From Perognathus longimembris pacificus (lineage: Eukaryota > Chordata > Mammalia > Rodentia > Heteromyidae): 64,000 bases of DNA. This document shows positions 22,031 through 37,100 of the stretch, piece by piece. The stretch is from NCBI RefSeq assembly GCF_023159225.1, contig NC_063167.1, positions 68,945,798 through 69,009,797 of the forward strand. Reading direction: 5' to 3'. Made by a program: the position numbers and the translations under genes. Position 1 is the stretch's first letter. Every line of letters begins with the position of its first letter. Under the pieces are notes generated by a model. That model had not been told where the DNA came from, did no database searches, and was given only the letters and a program-made list of their open reading frames with translations.

Positions 22031-25000
22031 CTGGAACAAAGCAGGAAGATACTGTCAGGAGCCCATCCCTCTAGCAGCTCCCCATGGGCTCTCTGAAGCT
22101 CAGAGGCCAGGCCAGTCAGCATACGGAGCAGAAGAGCTCCATGCCCATACTCAGGAAACCTGATAAGAATTCTTTCCTACATGCCACTGAGTCAGGTAAG
22201 GAACAAAGCCAGATAAATTGAGAGAGAGGCTTGTGCCCTTGAATTATGTAGCCCCAGAGAGAACTACATGCAAAACTCATTTTTCTAAAGGCGAAGTTCT
22301 CCCCAGTTCTCGGCTGTCAGAGGCAGAACCTAGAGACTTCTTGTTTACTCATTCTTTCTCAACTCCTTGACCAGGTACATCTTGAGCCTGAACAAATTTA
22401 TAGGGTACTGGGAGTAGATGCTGTTACACAACCATGGTGCTATATGTCAGAACTTTTGCAGCCACATAACAGCTGTGGTGGGGTTGGGGAAATACTGTGA
22501 GGAGATGGAACCATATACCGCAGAAGGAAATGACATGGCTAATGTTTCAGAACAAAGTACAGTTGTTCTCTGTACCTGAGAATGCCAAACCCACAGAGGG
22601 TATACTGAAAGTATCCAAGCATCTGTGGATTTTAATATCTGCAGGGGTCCTGGGACCAATCCCTAGCACATACCAAGGGACTACACTCTGTGCTTAAGAG
22701 TCCTGGTTGTGATGGAGGCTGCACTGCCAGCAAGTGATGAGACTAAAAAAGAAGCAGGGCCAGATTATGCAGCGGAGTGGGCAACAGAATGAGTGGGCCT
22801 TAAAGAGTCTGACTCTAATTCTAAGGGAAAGAAGGGTATGATTTAACAGCACAGAGTCCATGTGTTGAGATCACTAGGGCCAAGTCTGAGATGCTGATGG
22901 AGGGGAAGAAACTAAAAGTGGGAGATAGCCAGGAGATAAGAGAGCTTAGGAAGCCAGAATTAAGGCAATCGCAGTGTTGTGCAATTGTTTTAAGGAGAAC
23001 ATCTAGCACTAGTGGCTCATGCCTGTCATCCTAGCTTCTCAGGAGGTTGATACGATTTGCAGAGAGCTTGGACAGACAAATCCAATAAAGAGAAAGCTAA
23101 GAATGATGTGAGGCCAAGAGTTCAAGCCCTGGTACTGGCACAAGAAAAAAAGGGAGCATGTGGGTAAATAGAGGTGTGATTGGCATACACTGTATAGATA
23201 CATGAAAATGTCACAATGAAAACACCCTATACAACTAACATATACTAATTTCTTTTTAAATCTTCAAAAGGGGTAGCGGAAGTACTATTACAATCCCTCA
23301 AAAGGGAATGGCTTAGAAGGAACAGAAAAAAACAAACTAGGGGTAGCATCCCCCAAGTCCTTCCTAGAACTCCTATACTGATGTCACAAAGCTAGAGAGG
23401 GCTTCCTGTTCCTCAGCAGGAAGCTAAGGGCAAAGAGGCTCCTGAAGTACTACCAGCTGGGAGTTAAAGATGTTACCTTTCCCCATAGCCTTCCCCCATT
23501 CTTGTTCAGCCTGGCCTCACCATTGCCATATGCCCAGTCATCATTCAGCCGATGCCGCACTTTCTGGTAGATAGCAGACATGGTCTTCATGTTGCTCTTG
23601 CGCCACTGCCTCCCCAGGTACTTGGTCTGCACCTTGAGTAGCTTCAGCACATAGAGCTGCATCATGGCTTGTTTCACCTTCAGGGCACGCTTCAGGATGG
23701 GTGCTGACTTAAATACAACCAGCATCTGGGTAGGACACAACAGGGAGCCAGTGAGGACCGATGAGAATAAATGCACACAGTGCAATATGGCCAGTTAATG
23801 TTTCTGGGATTACAGACAGGGTGATAAGCCATGTCATTTCCCTTGGATGCAGAAGTTTGCTGGAACATGGGACTTTTAAGTACTAAAACTGGGAGAGCAG
23901 GAAAATCAGGAAGGTCAGTCATACTAATTATGGGTCACTTTGGAATATAAAGCTAGCTATGCATTCCTTCACCAGCACATTTCCACATGCACATCCACAT
24001 AATTTCTGAGAATTATGAGAATTAACCTATCTACGCCCACAAAGGGATCCAGCATTAAAGAAGACCAGATACTATGCTCCCAGTCAGGATTTAAGAAGAT
24101 ACAGAAAAACCAGGCGCAGGCAGCTCATGCCTGTAATCCTAGCTACTCAGGAGGCTGAGATTTGAGGATCGTGGTTTGAAAGCAGTCAGGGCAGAAAAGT
24201 CCCCGTAGAACTCTTATTTCCAATTAACCACCAGAAAACCAGAAGTGGAACTATGGCTAAAAGTGGTAGGGAGCTAAGCTAACTTTTGGCAAAAACAGCT
24301 CAGGGATAGTGTCCAGGCTCTGAGTTCAAGCCCCACCACCACCACCACCACCACAACAACAATAAAAAAGATACAGAAAGTGTCTATGAGTGTAGATTTG
24401 TTTTAAAGTATGACCAAACCCCTTCCTGCTTCCAGTTCAACTCATCAAGACTCTAACACTGGAACTCAAGGGCATGGCTGCAGCAAACTAAGAGGATAGA
24501 GCTAGCTACCCAGGAAACCCCACCCTGGGAACTGACCCCCCTGGATCCCCTAGTGAAGGGGAAGGTAAAGGTGTAGCAATCTTCTATAAGCTCTCAACTC
24601 CAGGCCTGCTGACTCACCATTGTCCTTGAATGCTTCCATTTTGTCAGCTTGTTCAAGATTCGAAGCAGATTGATACAAGAAAAGAGGTTCCTCCAGCAAA
24701 ACTGGTTGTTGTCACCTGCTTCCTGCAGAGTACATCCAGGAATAATCAAAATCCAACAGCTGGGTACTCAGCAGTGTCCAAAGGCCCTCAATATGCATGA
24801 CAGCAGAGCAACTAGGTCTCCATAATGATCGAACACCCTAGAAGTTAACTAAACTTTCCTGTAGGAAACATGGGCTGAAAAATGGAGGGCTCTGGCCCTA
24901 CAGTACAATGGAAGGACAGAAAAGCAACTCTATGAGGTGAACTCTGGATCAGCAGCCCTTTAAAACCATGCTTCCTGACCAACTAGCCACCATATCCAAG

Positions 25001-28000
25001 TCTTTCCACTATGTAACCCTAACTCCACATCCACTGGTTCTGTGCATTTCTGGTACTTTAAAAGTCAGGCCCTCAAATGACCTCCTGTGGGGAAGACAGC
25101 TCTAACCTTTGTTGGGAGAGGAAACACTTGCCACAGAGCCAGCCACTCACCAGACTCTCTGCAGTCAGCTCTGGCAGCTCATTCACCACACAGTGAGGGT
25201 AATCCAAGACAGAAATGCTGCAGAGAATAAGAGAACCCAAGCACCATCTGTGAGCAAAGACCTGAGTCTGGGCAACTATAACTGAGGGAGTTCCTGGCTT
25301 TTCTCCCTCACTTCCTGGAGGAGAAAGAATTTACCTTGTGTTGGGATCCATCTTTCCCCTTGATGGAAGGGGCTTGATGCCCCTCCCCCAGCCCTGGGGA
25401 ATGCGGCCCTGCTACCCTCTCTGGATCGGAATCCAGAGAAACCGGTTGGGCAAACAGCCCCCAACCCACGCTAGCCAGCCCGGCGACTACCAACCCCACC
25501 CTGGCTCGGCGCGCTCGAGTGACGTTAGCCCTTGGGGGTCAGGTGATACCTTTCAGCCTATCGACATCCTGGCCAAACCCCTCCCCTCGGAATCATCTCC
25601 CCTTGTCCTTGTCTCAATAAAGTTAGTTCACTCTAAGAAGCTAGCCCCGTTGCATGTGTACGTCAGACTTCTAGCGATAAGGAGGCGGGCACACATCTGC
25701 GGCAGACCACGTGCGCGACAGGTCGGAGCTAACTCCCCCGTTCCCCTCTAGCTTATCTGCTGGTCGGATGACTACGGGAGAGGGCGTGAAAGGGAGGGTG
25801 GAAAGAAAGAAGTAAGAGTCCGAGCCGGGAGGGGCTAACAAGCCCAACACCTTGCTTGCCCCACCCCAACATCCCTAGCTATAAGACAAGAAAATATCCA
25901 CTAGAAGAGAACTTGCAAAGTCCCTGTGGCTGAAGAACCACAGTGTGTAATGTGCTGTAGCTTTCCCCACAGCAATGAATCTGGGACTGGAGAAAAAAAG
26001 TGACTCACAGCAACATACCCTGATGAGCAAGTGCCTTACACTGATAAACAGGCACTGTTAAATGCAGCTGGTACCAAGCAGGTGTGGGGGTCAAGAGTCA
26101 CCAGAAAGGACGGTACATATAGGCAAGCTCCTTATACAGATTGTCTCCTCAAAGAAGGAGGAAGAGGAGGGAGGAGGGAAGAGGGAGGGGTAAGGGGAGG
26201 AAGAAGAGGAAGGGGGAGGGAGGGGGAGAAAGAAGGAGGAAGAAAGAAGAAAAAAGAAGAAGAGGAGGAGAAAGAAGAAGAAAGGAGAAGAAAACAGAAA
26301 GGATAGTAAGGGCAAAACTCCAGCCCAGGATGAGTGCCTCTGTCCAGGCCAGACTGAGTCACCTGTGACTAGACTAGCTGGACTCAGATGTGACACCTGA
26401 ACTTCTCCTTGGAGAAGAACTCTTATCTCATTCATCTCAATGTCCTGATGCTTGGCTGCGTACTGTCATTAGTGATGAAAAATGTTGTTTGCTGGGCACC
26501 AATGGCTCACACCTGTAATTCTAGTTGCTCAGAAGGCTGAGATCCAAGGATCATAAATTTGAAGTCAGCCAGGGGAGAAAAGTCCATGAGATTCTTTTCT
26601 CCAATTAAGCACCCAAACAGCCAGAAGCAGAGCTGTGGTTCAAACAATAGAGTGCTAGCCTTGAGCAAAAAAAGTTCAGGCCCTGAGTTGCAAGCTCCAG
26701 GACCAACACAACACAACCAACACAAAAATGTCAGCTGAATGGTCTCAGACCAGCTGGGAGCCCATCCATTCGGCCACACCCTCCCCTTCCTGGTCCCTGA
26801 TACTCATCACCTGTTCTTGGCAGTGATGTAAGACATAATGTTTTGATTGAAGAACTTCAGGATCAAAGGGATGCAGTTGGCAAACACCAGGTGCTGAGCC
26901 ATGTATTCAAACTGAAACCAACAGAACAAAACCATAAGCATGTCCCTTAGACCTTCCCCCTTTCCACCAGCGATTAAAAAAAAAAAAAAAAAATCCTTGG
27001 TTGGAGGACCATGTCTTTGAACTTTCATGCAGAATTCAGGTGGGTTCAAAAGTTGAGGCCTTGTTATTAGGAGATGGAAGAACAGCACTGAAGCCCAGCC
27101 CAGTGAACAGGAAGGAAGGTCCTGTATGTACCTGGTAGACGTGGTTCAACTTAAAATGTTTGAGCAGTAGCAGCAGCACAGCAGAAATGGCCTTAACAAT
27201 GACCTCTTTATGGCGATTCACATCCACCCCCAACTTCATGCTCTGCAACACTGTCGTGCTAGAAACACAAGTGCCTGAGTGAATTGCTAGCACATGGCAG
27301 TATCTCCTCTCCAGGTGCCCACAACACAGTTGGGATTCCCAAGCATTCTGGGCAAAGGCTTCCATCCATGGACACCGCAGAGGTCAGAAAGAGGTCAGAC
27401 TCATGACTCCATCCACCATCTCCCTAGCAATCTAACTTGGCACAAATGATCACTTCCCTACCATACTCCCTCTCAAGCATCCTCAACCTGCTTCTCTGCT
27501 TTTTAACCCAAAACAAATAGATCTCCCCTAAGCTTCAGTTACCATATTAACTTGAGCTCCTCAAATTGTGTTCTGTGGAACATCACTACACTGACGTTTC
27601 ATGTTATGGGAGAAGAAAGGTTTGGAAGTTAGGTAACCTTACAAAGTAATGAGTCTATCAGTTTCTTATTTCAGGATTTCTCACTGTAAATCTTTACAAG
27701 ATTTCCTTTATAGGAGGAAATACATTTCTGAAATTCTCTAGGACCATCTAAATGGTTTACTCTATTACTCTCTTTTTATTGTAAACCAATCCTTTCTTTC
27801 TCCTTCCTGTACCTGGCTATCACTGTCAGACTCCAGGGCAACAGCCACCCAAGAGTTGGGCTCAGATCTAGGAAGCCCTGGCAAACAGGCAGGCAGGCAG
27901 GCAGATCAGGTGAAGGCTCAGGTCTTTTTCAATGTAGAACATGACCTCATTTTGTACTCTTAATCAAAGAGATGAGGTCAGCCAGTGAGAAAGAACCCAA

Positions 28001-28390
28001 GAGTTCCACTCTATCTCCTGAGACATTCACTAGGATTCCACTTTCCAGGTCAATGGCCTCAGAAAATAATCTACACTAGTACAAGCCAGTACTGGCAGGC
28101 GAGCTGTCCAGACCAAGTGGCCAATTCTCCTCACAGTGGAATCCATTACAGTTTCCTGTAATTTAGTTTAGGAATGTCCTAAACTTAACCTGCAAAGAAA
28201 CCAACCTAAATTGGCCCTTTCCCCTCTATGCTCTGCTCCAGACCTCGTACAAGAATGATACTCACGGCATCTCCTCAGGCAAGACATCTGCTAGGATGTT
28301 GATTGAGTCTGTTTTGGCTTTTGAGGTGGGTGCTGCAGCCAGCAGGATCTTCAGGAGGGCAATCTGGGAAGGGCAGACTGTTCAGACTCA

Positions 28391-28424
<34 letters not shown>

Positions 28425-31056
28425 TGCACGCACGCACGCACGCCCAGGACCATACAAAAGCCCTGAAAGGTGGTGCTCCTGTAGGCACTCAGGTATCAGA
28501 GTCCTTGTGGGGAAGAGGACCAGTCAGTGTAATGGGGAGAATCCCACTAGGAGTAACCACCAAGAGGGTCTTGGACACGAAACACTCACCATATACTGCG
28601 GCAGGCTGGGGAGCAAGCCTTGGTAGAGGGTTTCTGCAGGTACTTGCTCAACTTCCTCTTCTCCCTTTTAATACAGTGGGTATAAACACTGAAGTCCAGT
28701 CCAGGCTAAATCTGAGCCAACCTGATCGCTGACTGGAGGAGAATCTCTTAAGTACTAGTGTAAAGAGTCATGCCAATGATAAAGATTGTAAACTCTGACA
28801 CATGCACTGCGCCAGGGCAGCAGCTTTTCTTGAAAACTGCTCAGCCAACCCTTATTCTCATTTTACAAGCAAGGAAACAAAAGCATAAAGAGATCTAGTC
28901 ATGTGCCCATGCTGCCGCCCACTGCCTGTGAGAGCTGGATAGAGATGGGTGCCTAGTTCAGAGTCTGTGCTTGCAAGTCTTGTGCTACCTCCTGAGCAGG
29001 GCACTGGGCTAGAAGCTCTTTAAGGCAAGGCTGTGGGCTAAAGGCCTCCAACTCACCCCAGAGAGAGGAGAGCGCAGGTACTCCTCTTCCATCTGTGCCT
29101 GGACCTCTGCAATCGATGTGTACTTGTGCTGGGAGGGACAGGAAAAACACCCTTATTCGTTGGCCACATTTGCCCACTCTGGCAAAGATCTACAAACTCT
29201 CTTCTGAGAGGCTAAGACCACTAAGATCTTTAACTGAAGTCACAAATCCAAAATATTTTCCTAAATAGGAATATAATTTTTACAACCAAGGTAAAAAACC
29301 AACAGCAGATCAGAAAAAAGCAAGTCAAGGGAAGACAAGGGCTTTCAGATAGCAATGATTAAAAAATAAAATAAAATAAAAAAGCTATTAAAAGAAAAAC
29401 CAAGTTCATACTCCAAATGCCTAGCAATAGAGACCATTTTGGCACTACAAATTTCAAAAACACATTTATACTCAAAGTATATTGGCAGAGTAGACATCTG
29501 GTCTTTTCTGTGTGCTGGATGGCTTTGAACCATAATTCTTGGAACTCAGTCTCCTGAGTAGGTAGGATTACAGGCATGAGCCACTGGCACCTGTCATTTA
29601 AAAAAATTTTTTTTGCCAGTCCTGGGGCTTGAACTCAGGGCCTGACCACTGTCCCTGAGCTTCCTTTTGCTCAAGGCTAGCACTCTACCTCTTGAGCCAC
29701 AGTGCCACTTCCGGCTTTTTCTGCTTAAGTGGTGCTAAGGAATCGAACCCAGGGCTTTATGCATGCTAGGGAAGCACTCTATCGCTAAGCCTCATTACCA
29801 GCCCTGTTCTTCATTCTTGATGGCCCTTCCCATGAGCATTTTCAAAACATCCCTGGTCTGTTCCCTCTCCTTCCATCTACCCACTGCCTCTTCTTGGACT
29901 GATGATTATGGGAGGAAGAACAGAAGAGTCTCAGCACAAATTCTTCCTCTTCAGAATATGTTCACCTGCCTGCTGAGAACCTGAGCCCTTTCTGTGTTCT
30001 AGCCCTGCCCAAGCCTGGGTAGGTGAGCTCCTTAACTTCAGAAGTATAGCATTAGAGCATCCACACACTTCAGTTCAAACATCTCCTTCCTTGGTCACTC
30101 TATAAGCAGAAAAACTGGCATTCCTCTCTTTCAACTACCTCAAAACTTGGGCAAAGCCAGGCACTAGTAACTCACACTTGTAATCCAAGCTGCCAAAGAG
30201 CTGAAACCTGAGAATCATGTTTGAGGCCAACCCACACGGACAAATCTGAGAGAATCTCCAACTAACTAGCAAAAAGCCAGAAGTAAAGATGTGGCTCAAG
30301 TGGTAAATTGCAGACCTTCAGCAAAAAAGCTAACCAAGAACATTAAACCCAAAAACAAAAAAATAAACAAAAAACCTTTGGCAAGCAAAATGCAAGGGCT
30401 ATTTATTAGACTCCTGAAACTCCAATGACTAGCAGGTAATATGATCTACTTAACAAACCTTCAGCCAATCCCATACAAAAGCCATGCTAAAAGATGTCAA
30501 ACTTCTGAAGAACTGCCGATCAAGTTCTTACCGGCAGACATTTCTAAAAAGCTTCTCCCTTAGCCAGTCTCACTTTACTCACCGGGGAATGAACAAGGTC
30601 ACAAGTTCATCCAGAATCACTTACCTGTTTCAGAGTCTTGATGCTTTCGTGGATTGGCCTTGGAAGCCCCACCACTGTGTTCGTGTCACTGGAGAATAAA
30701 GAAAGCCTTGCCCTAAGCCCAGACAAAAATTCACCTTGTTCCCCACCAAATGCCAGATGAATTTTGAAAGGAACTCAGAGCACACTTACCTGCCTAGAGT
30801 GTAGCCTATGAACTTGCTGCGGCTAGACTCAAGGAACATCTCAATGTCTTTCTCTCTACCAAAGAAAGAAAGTTTTATCATGTTTAATGTACCTGTGCTC
30901 TAATTGAAACAGAACATCAAGAAACTATGTAGAAGGAAAAGATTTTCATAATTGTACTCCTTTTTCAAAAAAAAAAGAAAAAACTCAAGGCTAGAGGCAT
31001 GGTTCAGAAGTAGACTGTCAGCCTAGCAAGTATAAAGCCTTGAGTTCAAACCTTAT

Positions 31057-31103
<47 letters not shown>

Positions 31104-34100
31104 ACCTAAGACAAGTCTGACTGAAAGCTAACAAATTACTGATGTAGGAATACAAGGTCCACTTCATATGAGACCAGCAAGGCTAGCCATACTAAAATCC
31201 CCAGAATTGCCTCAAAGCCAAGGTCAGTCTGGTCTTATAGAGGACCTCAACTGCTAACCAGGGGACGTGAGGGCTGTGGTTTCAGGAGCCATGAGTGTTC
31301 TAGAGAATGGAGACTCACCTGACCTTGGGAGCCCATGGGAGGCCCTTTGGACAGGTAAGCCTGTCAGTCTGGGGGTGCTGTAGTGGAGGAGGCATCACCT
31401 CATCACGCTCAAGGGGGAACGTCTCCCCCTCCAGACTGCTGTCATCATCATTCTCCTCTTCCTCTTCTCGAGAGTCATCAGCCTTGTAGGGATCCCGCTC
31501 ATTGAAAGCATCCAAATTGTCCTGCTTTATCAGAGCCTAGATGCAGAGGGAAAGGAAACAGGACCAGTTGATGAAGAGACAGAAAAGAGAAATGCAACAT
31601 GAATAAAACAAACACAAGAAGGTTGGATAGAGAGCTGAGAATCATGAAGAAAACAGGAGTCAAGATTGGAACCAATGGCTGGGGATATGGCCTAGTGGCA
31701 AGAGTACTTGCCTTCTATACACGAAGTCCTAGGTTCAATTCCTCAGCACCACATATATAGAAAAGGCCAGAAGTGGTGCTGTGGCTCAAGTGGCAGAGTG
31801 CTAGCCTTGAGTAAAAAGAAGCCAGGGAATTCAAGCCCCAGGACTGGCAAAAAAAAAAAAAAAAAATTGAGCAAATGACAAATTATTTCTTGCTCCAGCA
31901 CCTCAAAAGTACCATGTTTGGAGTATTCTCTATAAACTAGGTCTGGGGTTGGAAATGGTGTCTCTGTTATGAAGGTATTTATGTGGACAAGATGTTCAGA
32001 GATGATTTCCAACACCCCATTCTTCTAGGAATTGTGCCCCTCTGAGTGTGTTTTTAAGCCTAGGGACCCTTGCCTCACCTTGTGCTCCCGACGGCCTCGT
32101 TTCTGCTGCTGCTCAATCAAGTCTGAAGCAGATGCTGGTGGAGAGGCAGCCCTCATGTTGCGGATCACTTTGATGCTGTCTTCAGGCAGTGGGGGGAGAC
32201 CCAAGAGAGTGCGCTTCTCAGCCTTCATGCTCTGCAGCTCTTCAAAGCCACCCAGTGTACACTATGTCAGATGGGGGTTCAGAGCCAGAGTCACCATGCC
32301 TGCAAACCTGGTGCATGGTGGTGTCAGGCTCAAAAGCATGTATGACACCCTCATAACCCACACCTTTACAGAGATCTACATAGGCTCTGAATAAGGAACT
32401 AAAGCCACCCATAGGACAATTCAGTGGCTTCAGCAAGGAAAGGAGGAAAAAGGAACAAGAAAACACTGACAGACAGACTTTGGAGCGGAAATGCACTTAA
32501 CTCTATATGCCTGATATATTCCTTTTTTGGGTGCAGGGTTTGAATTCAGGGATTCATACTTGCTAGTCAGGAGATCCTGAGTCATACCTCCAGCACTTTT
32601 ACTCCTCAATTTTAAAAAAACAGCAGCAGATTGGAGCCAGTTCCTAGAAACACTGGCAGACTCACATTTCAGAAGTTGAACATGAAGTGGTACATGTGGT
32701 ACATGTCTGTAATCTGACTACTGTACTTAGGAGGCAACAGCAAGTTCAAGGCCAACCCAGAAAGTTAGTGAGACCCTATCTCAGAAACAAAATGCAAAAC
32801 AACAGGACTGGGTGAGTAGACTCAAGTGATAAAGAGTGTTTGCCTACCATGAGCAACACCCAGGATTCAAAGCGCCATACAAAAAAGTCTCTGGGCACGG
32901 GAAGCTCATGCCTGTCTACAGTCGTAGCTACTCAGGAGGCTGAGATCTGAGTATCATGGTTTGAAGCCAGTCTGGACAGGAAAGTCCATAAGACTCTTAT
33001 CTCCAATAAACTACCCCAAAAGCCAGAAGGGGAGCTGTGGCTCAAGTGGTAGAGCACTATCTTTGAGCAAAAGAAGCTCAGGGATATCACCTAGGCCCTG
33101 AGTTCAAGCCCCCAAACCAGGAAAAAAAAGAAAAGGAAAAAGTCTTTTCCAATTTTAGTATAATTCAATTTGAATTATATCCTTGGTTATTAAAAAAAAA
33201 AAAAGCTTTGCCTACTAAACATCCTCCTAGATCAAACTCCAGCATCAGAAGAGTCATTGTAGGTTTCTTAGTGTCACTGTCCCTGAGCAACTCGGCTTCT
33301 CAGCTTTCCCTTCTGGTTTCAGCGAGGATGTCTGGCCAAGATAAAACATGCAATGACCTAGAGGCCCTAACCTCAGGATGCCCTGGTCACATGGTTAGCA
33401 GACCATTTCTAGAAAAAGAGGAAGAGCCCCACTAGGATCGGTACTTCTCCTGGTAGAAAGGGCTCTAGCCAGGACCTGGCTGCAGACAATACCCCCAAGC
33501 CAAGTATACTGGCACTAATTCCCCACTCAGCTAGGAACAGTTTTATACCAGGAGAAAATCAGACTAGAAATCAGGACTCATTCTTGCTTCCTTCACCTGA
33601 CATGTGGCCAAGAGCCCTAACAATAGTAGTTCTATCTTTGCCTCAAATCACCTTACAAAGCTCAAGTTTGGGAACTGCTTCCTAGAGTCACCTTGTCTGA
33701 GGGACACTGTTCTTTTCTTTTTTTTTTTTTTGGCCAGTCCTGGGGCTTGAACTCAGGGCCTGAGCACTGTTCCTGGCTTCTTTTTGCTCAAGGCTAGCAC
33801 TCTGCCACTTGAGCCACAGTGCCACTTCTGGCCATTTTCTGTATATGTGGTGCTGAGGAATCGAACCCAGGGCTTCATGTATACGAGACGAGCACTTTAC
33901 CACTAGGCCATATTCCCAGGCAGGGACACTGTTCTGTAGGGGATGGCTGTGCCTTTAAGAGGACAGCTGGCTTTAGCCTGTCCCGCCTCCTTCCGGTCGG
34001 AAGAGAAGTCCCCGCCCCTGGGGGCGAATGCCATCATGGCATTGGAGCCCCCAGAGACCTGGCTCTTGGGAGGGCTGTGGTCGCAGCCCATAGAGGGACA

Positions 34101-37100
34101 CATGAGGGAAAGCCCATTCAGCCAATCGTTAATATTCAATTAGTCCCTCCTCTTTCTGCCTGCCATTACCGTTATAAATCCCTCCCTAAAGATTCTTTTG
34201 AGACTGGCGCAACACCCAGACCAGCTCCCCGAGGCCTTTTTCCTGCGTAGGCTCCGGACATGTGACGGGGGAAGGGGGGGGGAAGCCTGGGCATCTTTCC
34301 TCTCAGCGTAATCCACAAAGATACGCTTTACTCCTTTGGCAGGCGGGAGGGGTAGAGCCGAGTTTCTTTCATAGTTTGGTATTTGGGCATCTCCCCGGGA
34401 GAAACAGGGAGAGGGGGGTCTAGAACCCCAACACTGTTCTATGTCTGAGACAACAGGTTGGAAGAGTCAAGGAGCCAGCCAGCCAAACTTGAATCAAAGG
34501 CCATGTCCTCCTTGGATGCAGTGGGCCGAAAGATATTTATTTCACCATCTCCTTTCAGGGGCTTTCAAAATGTTTTCTTTCAGCCAAACAAGTTTTATAT
34601 TAATATAACACAGTATTCAAAAGGATATAGTCATTTGTGACTATCCATGGGGGTCTTGTTTCCAGGACCTTTCACCTCAAGCCCCTCCCCTGGACAAAAC
34701 CCAAAATCTACAGGTGCTCAAGCCCTTGTATAAAATGGTATGGTATTTGCATATAACCTATGCATAGCCTCCTGCAAACTTTATCTAGATTAGCTATACT
34801 ACCAAATATAATATAAATGCTAAATTATATTTCTACTACTATTCAGGGGATGACTATTTTTTAAAGTTTTCATTTATGTTTGGTTGAATCAAGGAATACA
34901 AGTCTGCAGATAGGAGGGCTACCTACACAAGGAAGTCTACTTCTCTCTGTCCTTTAGCATCTGGGCACCCCATCCCCAAGTAGGTGCTCACCAATACTGT
35001 CTTCCAGAGCAGCAAGAGAACTTTCTTCATAGGGAAATGAGGAGCATGGCCACTGCAAAATTTGGTCACCATCCCAAACAGCATGATGGCAAACGGTTCA
35101 TTGTTGTATAGTGGAGAGCCTAGGGGTGACCCAAAGGCATCAGGACCATAAGTAGCAACAGTACCCTCCCAAACCCTCCAGGCTCCCAGGCAGGGACTGA
35201 AGAGAGGATCCCTAGGTCCTACCCAGCTCAGCTCTGAAGGTTTGTCGCATTGTTCTCCACTCAGCTTTGTCACCTTCACAGTCCTGGTGAACAGTCTCCA
35301 CAATCAGGTACATGATGTTGAGCAGGACCCTGAGCACAAGAATCAAGTTTATAAGAGTAGGATGGGTCTCAAGAGGCACCCTTAACCATGTTTGGCACCC
35401 TCAAACTGCACTCAGGAGGATGAAGCAGGAAGATCAAGTTCAAGGTTAGCCTGGGCTACATAGTGTACCTGGCCTCAAAAAAGCAGCGGGGTTAAAGAGC
35501 CAACCTTGGCTACCTCACATCCCAGCTACCATGAAGAAAGTCCTGTATACAAAGGCTTTCTGGTGGGTGAAGGCTGTAGGTAGAAAATGAGAAGTGGCAA
35601 TCTAAGCATCCTTGCAGAGCAAACACAAGTTTAGTCTTTTCCCTTTGCTACTTCCTCTACTGTTCAGGTTGCTTAGGCAGGGATCATATCTAATTCAGTT
35701 TTGCATCTCAAGTGCTATATACAAAGATAAATGAATGTGCTGAACACCAGCTCACACCTGTCATCCTTGGGAGGCCGAGATTTGAGGATTACGGTTCCAA
35801 GCCAATCCAGGAAGGAAAGTCTAGGAAACTTTTATCTCCAATTAATCTGGTGATTAATCAGTTAAGCCAAAGGTGGAGCTGTGGTTCAAGTGGTACAGCA
35901 CTAGCTTTGAGCACAAAAGCTTAGGGACAGGGCTGGGAATATGGCCTAGTGGCAAGAGTGCTTGCCTCCTACACATGAAGCTCTCGGTTCGATTCCCCAG
36001 CACCACATATATGGAAAATGGCCAGAAAGGGCCCTGTGGCTCAGGTGGCAGAGTGCTAGCCTTGAACGGGAAGAAGCCAGGGACAGTGCTCAGGCCCTGA
36101 GTCCAAGGCCCAGGACTGGCCAAAAAAAAAAAAAAAAGCTTAGGGACAGTACCTAAGCCCTGAGTTCAAGCCCCAGGACTCACACAAAAAAGAAAATAGG
36201 AATGAATGTGAGTAAGAATCATTAAAAGTATTTATTGCTCTAAGCTGCATAGGAAGACAAAAAAAAAAAAACCCACAAAAAACAGGTGACAGGAAGCTGT
36301 GGAGGTGAAAAATAGAATGAAAGGATAGAATGACAGTAAGAACAAGAACAGGGCTAGGGGGGCTGGGGATATGGCCTAGTGGCAAGAGTGCCTGCCTCGG
36401 ATACACGAGGCCCTAGGTTCGATTCCCCAGCACCACATATACAGAAAACGGCCAGAAGCGGCGCTGTGGCTCAAGTGGCAGAGTGCTAGCCTTGAGCGGG
36501 AAGAAGCCAGGGACAGTGCTCAGGCCCTGAGTCCAAGGCCCAGGACTGGCAAAAAAAAAAAAAAAAAAAAGAACAGGGCTAGGAATGTGGCTTAGTGGTA
36601 GAGTGCTTGCCTAGCATTCATGTAGCCCTGGGTTTGTTTCCTCAGTACCACATAAACAGAAAAAGCCATAAGTGGCACTGTGGCTCAAGTGGTAGAATGC
36701 TAGCCTTGAGCAAAAATTCAGGGCCAGTGCCCAGGTCCTGAGTTCAAGTCTCAGAACTGGAAAAAAAACAACAACCCATCAAGAACAGTTTACATGATGG
36801 AGTGGAAAAATTGATGGAATGGAAAACAGGAAAGCTAGGGACCCCAACTATAGTAGGGAATACTACAAACACACATCCAACCTGAAAACCTTTGAGACCC
36901 ACAAAAAGAAAGATGTCAGCATCACGATATGGAAAGGTATTATTGTTTTTTAGCAACTGCTACCATTTCCTGTGTTTCGGTGAAATGTGATGATATAGTC
37001 AATGCTAACCCAATGTAGATGGGAACCAAGCTATGAACATGAGAGGTAGAGCCCAAAGAGCAACATCCTGAATTTTGTTCAAATATTTAATACTCCACAA

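Noticed and set aside
26031..26435. Arg/Glu/Lys-rich and Ser/Phe/Pro-rich frames
   Set aside because: Translation of the polypurine tract in a STRIP1 intron.
36361..36570. tRNA-like A and B boxes
   Set aside because: They belong to dimer SINEs repeated throughout the window; no cloverleaf tRNA gene is formed.
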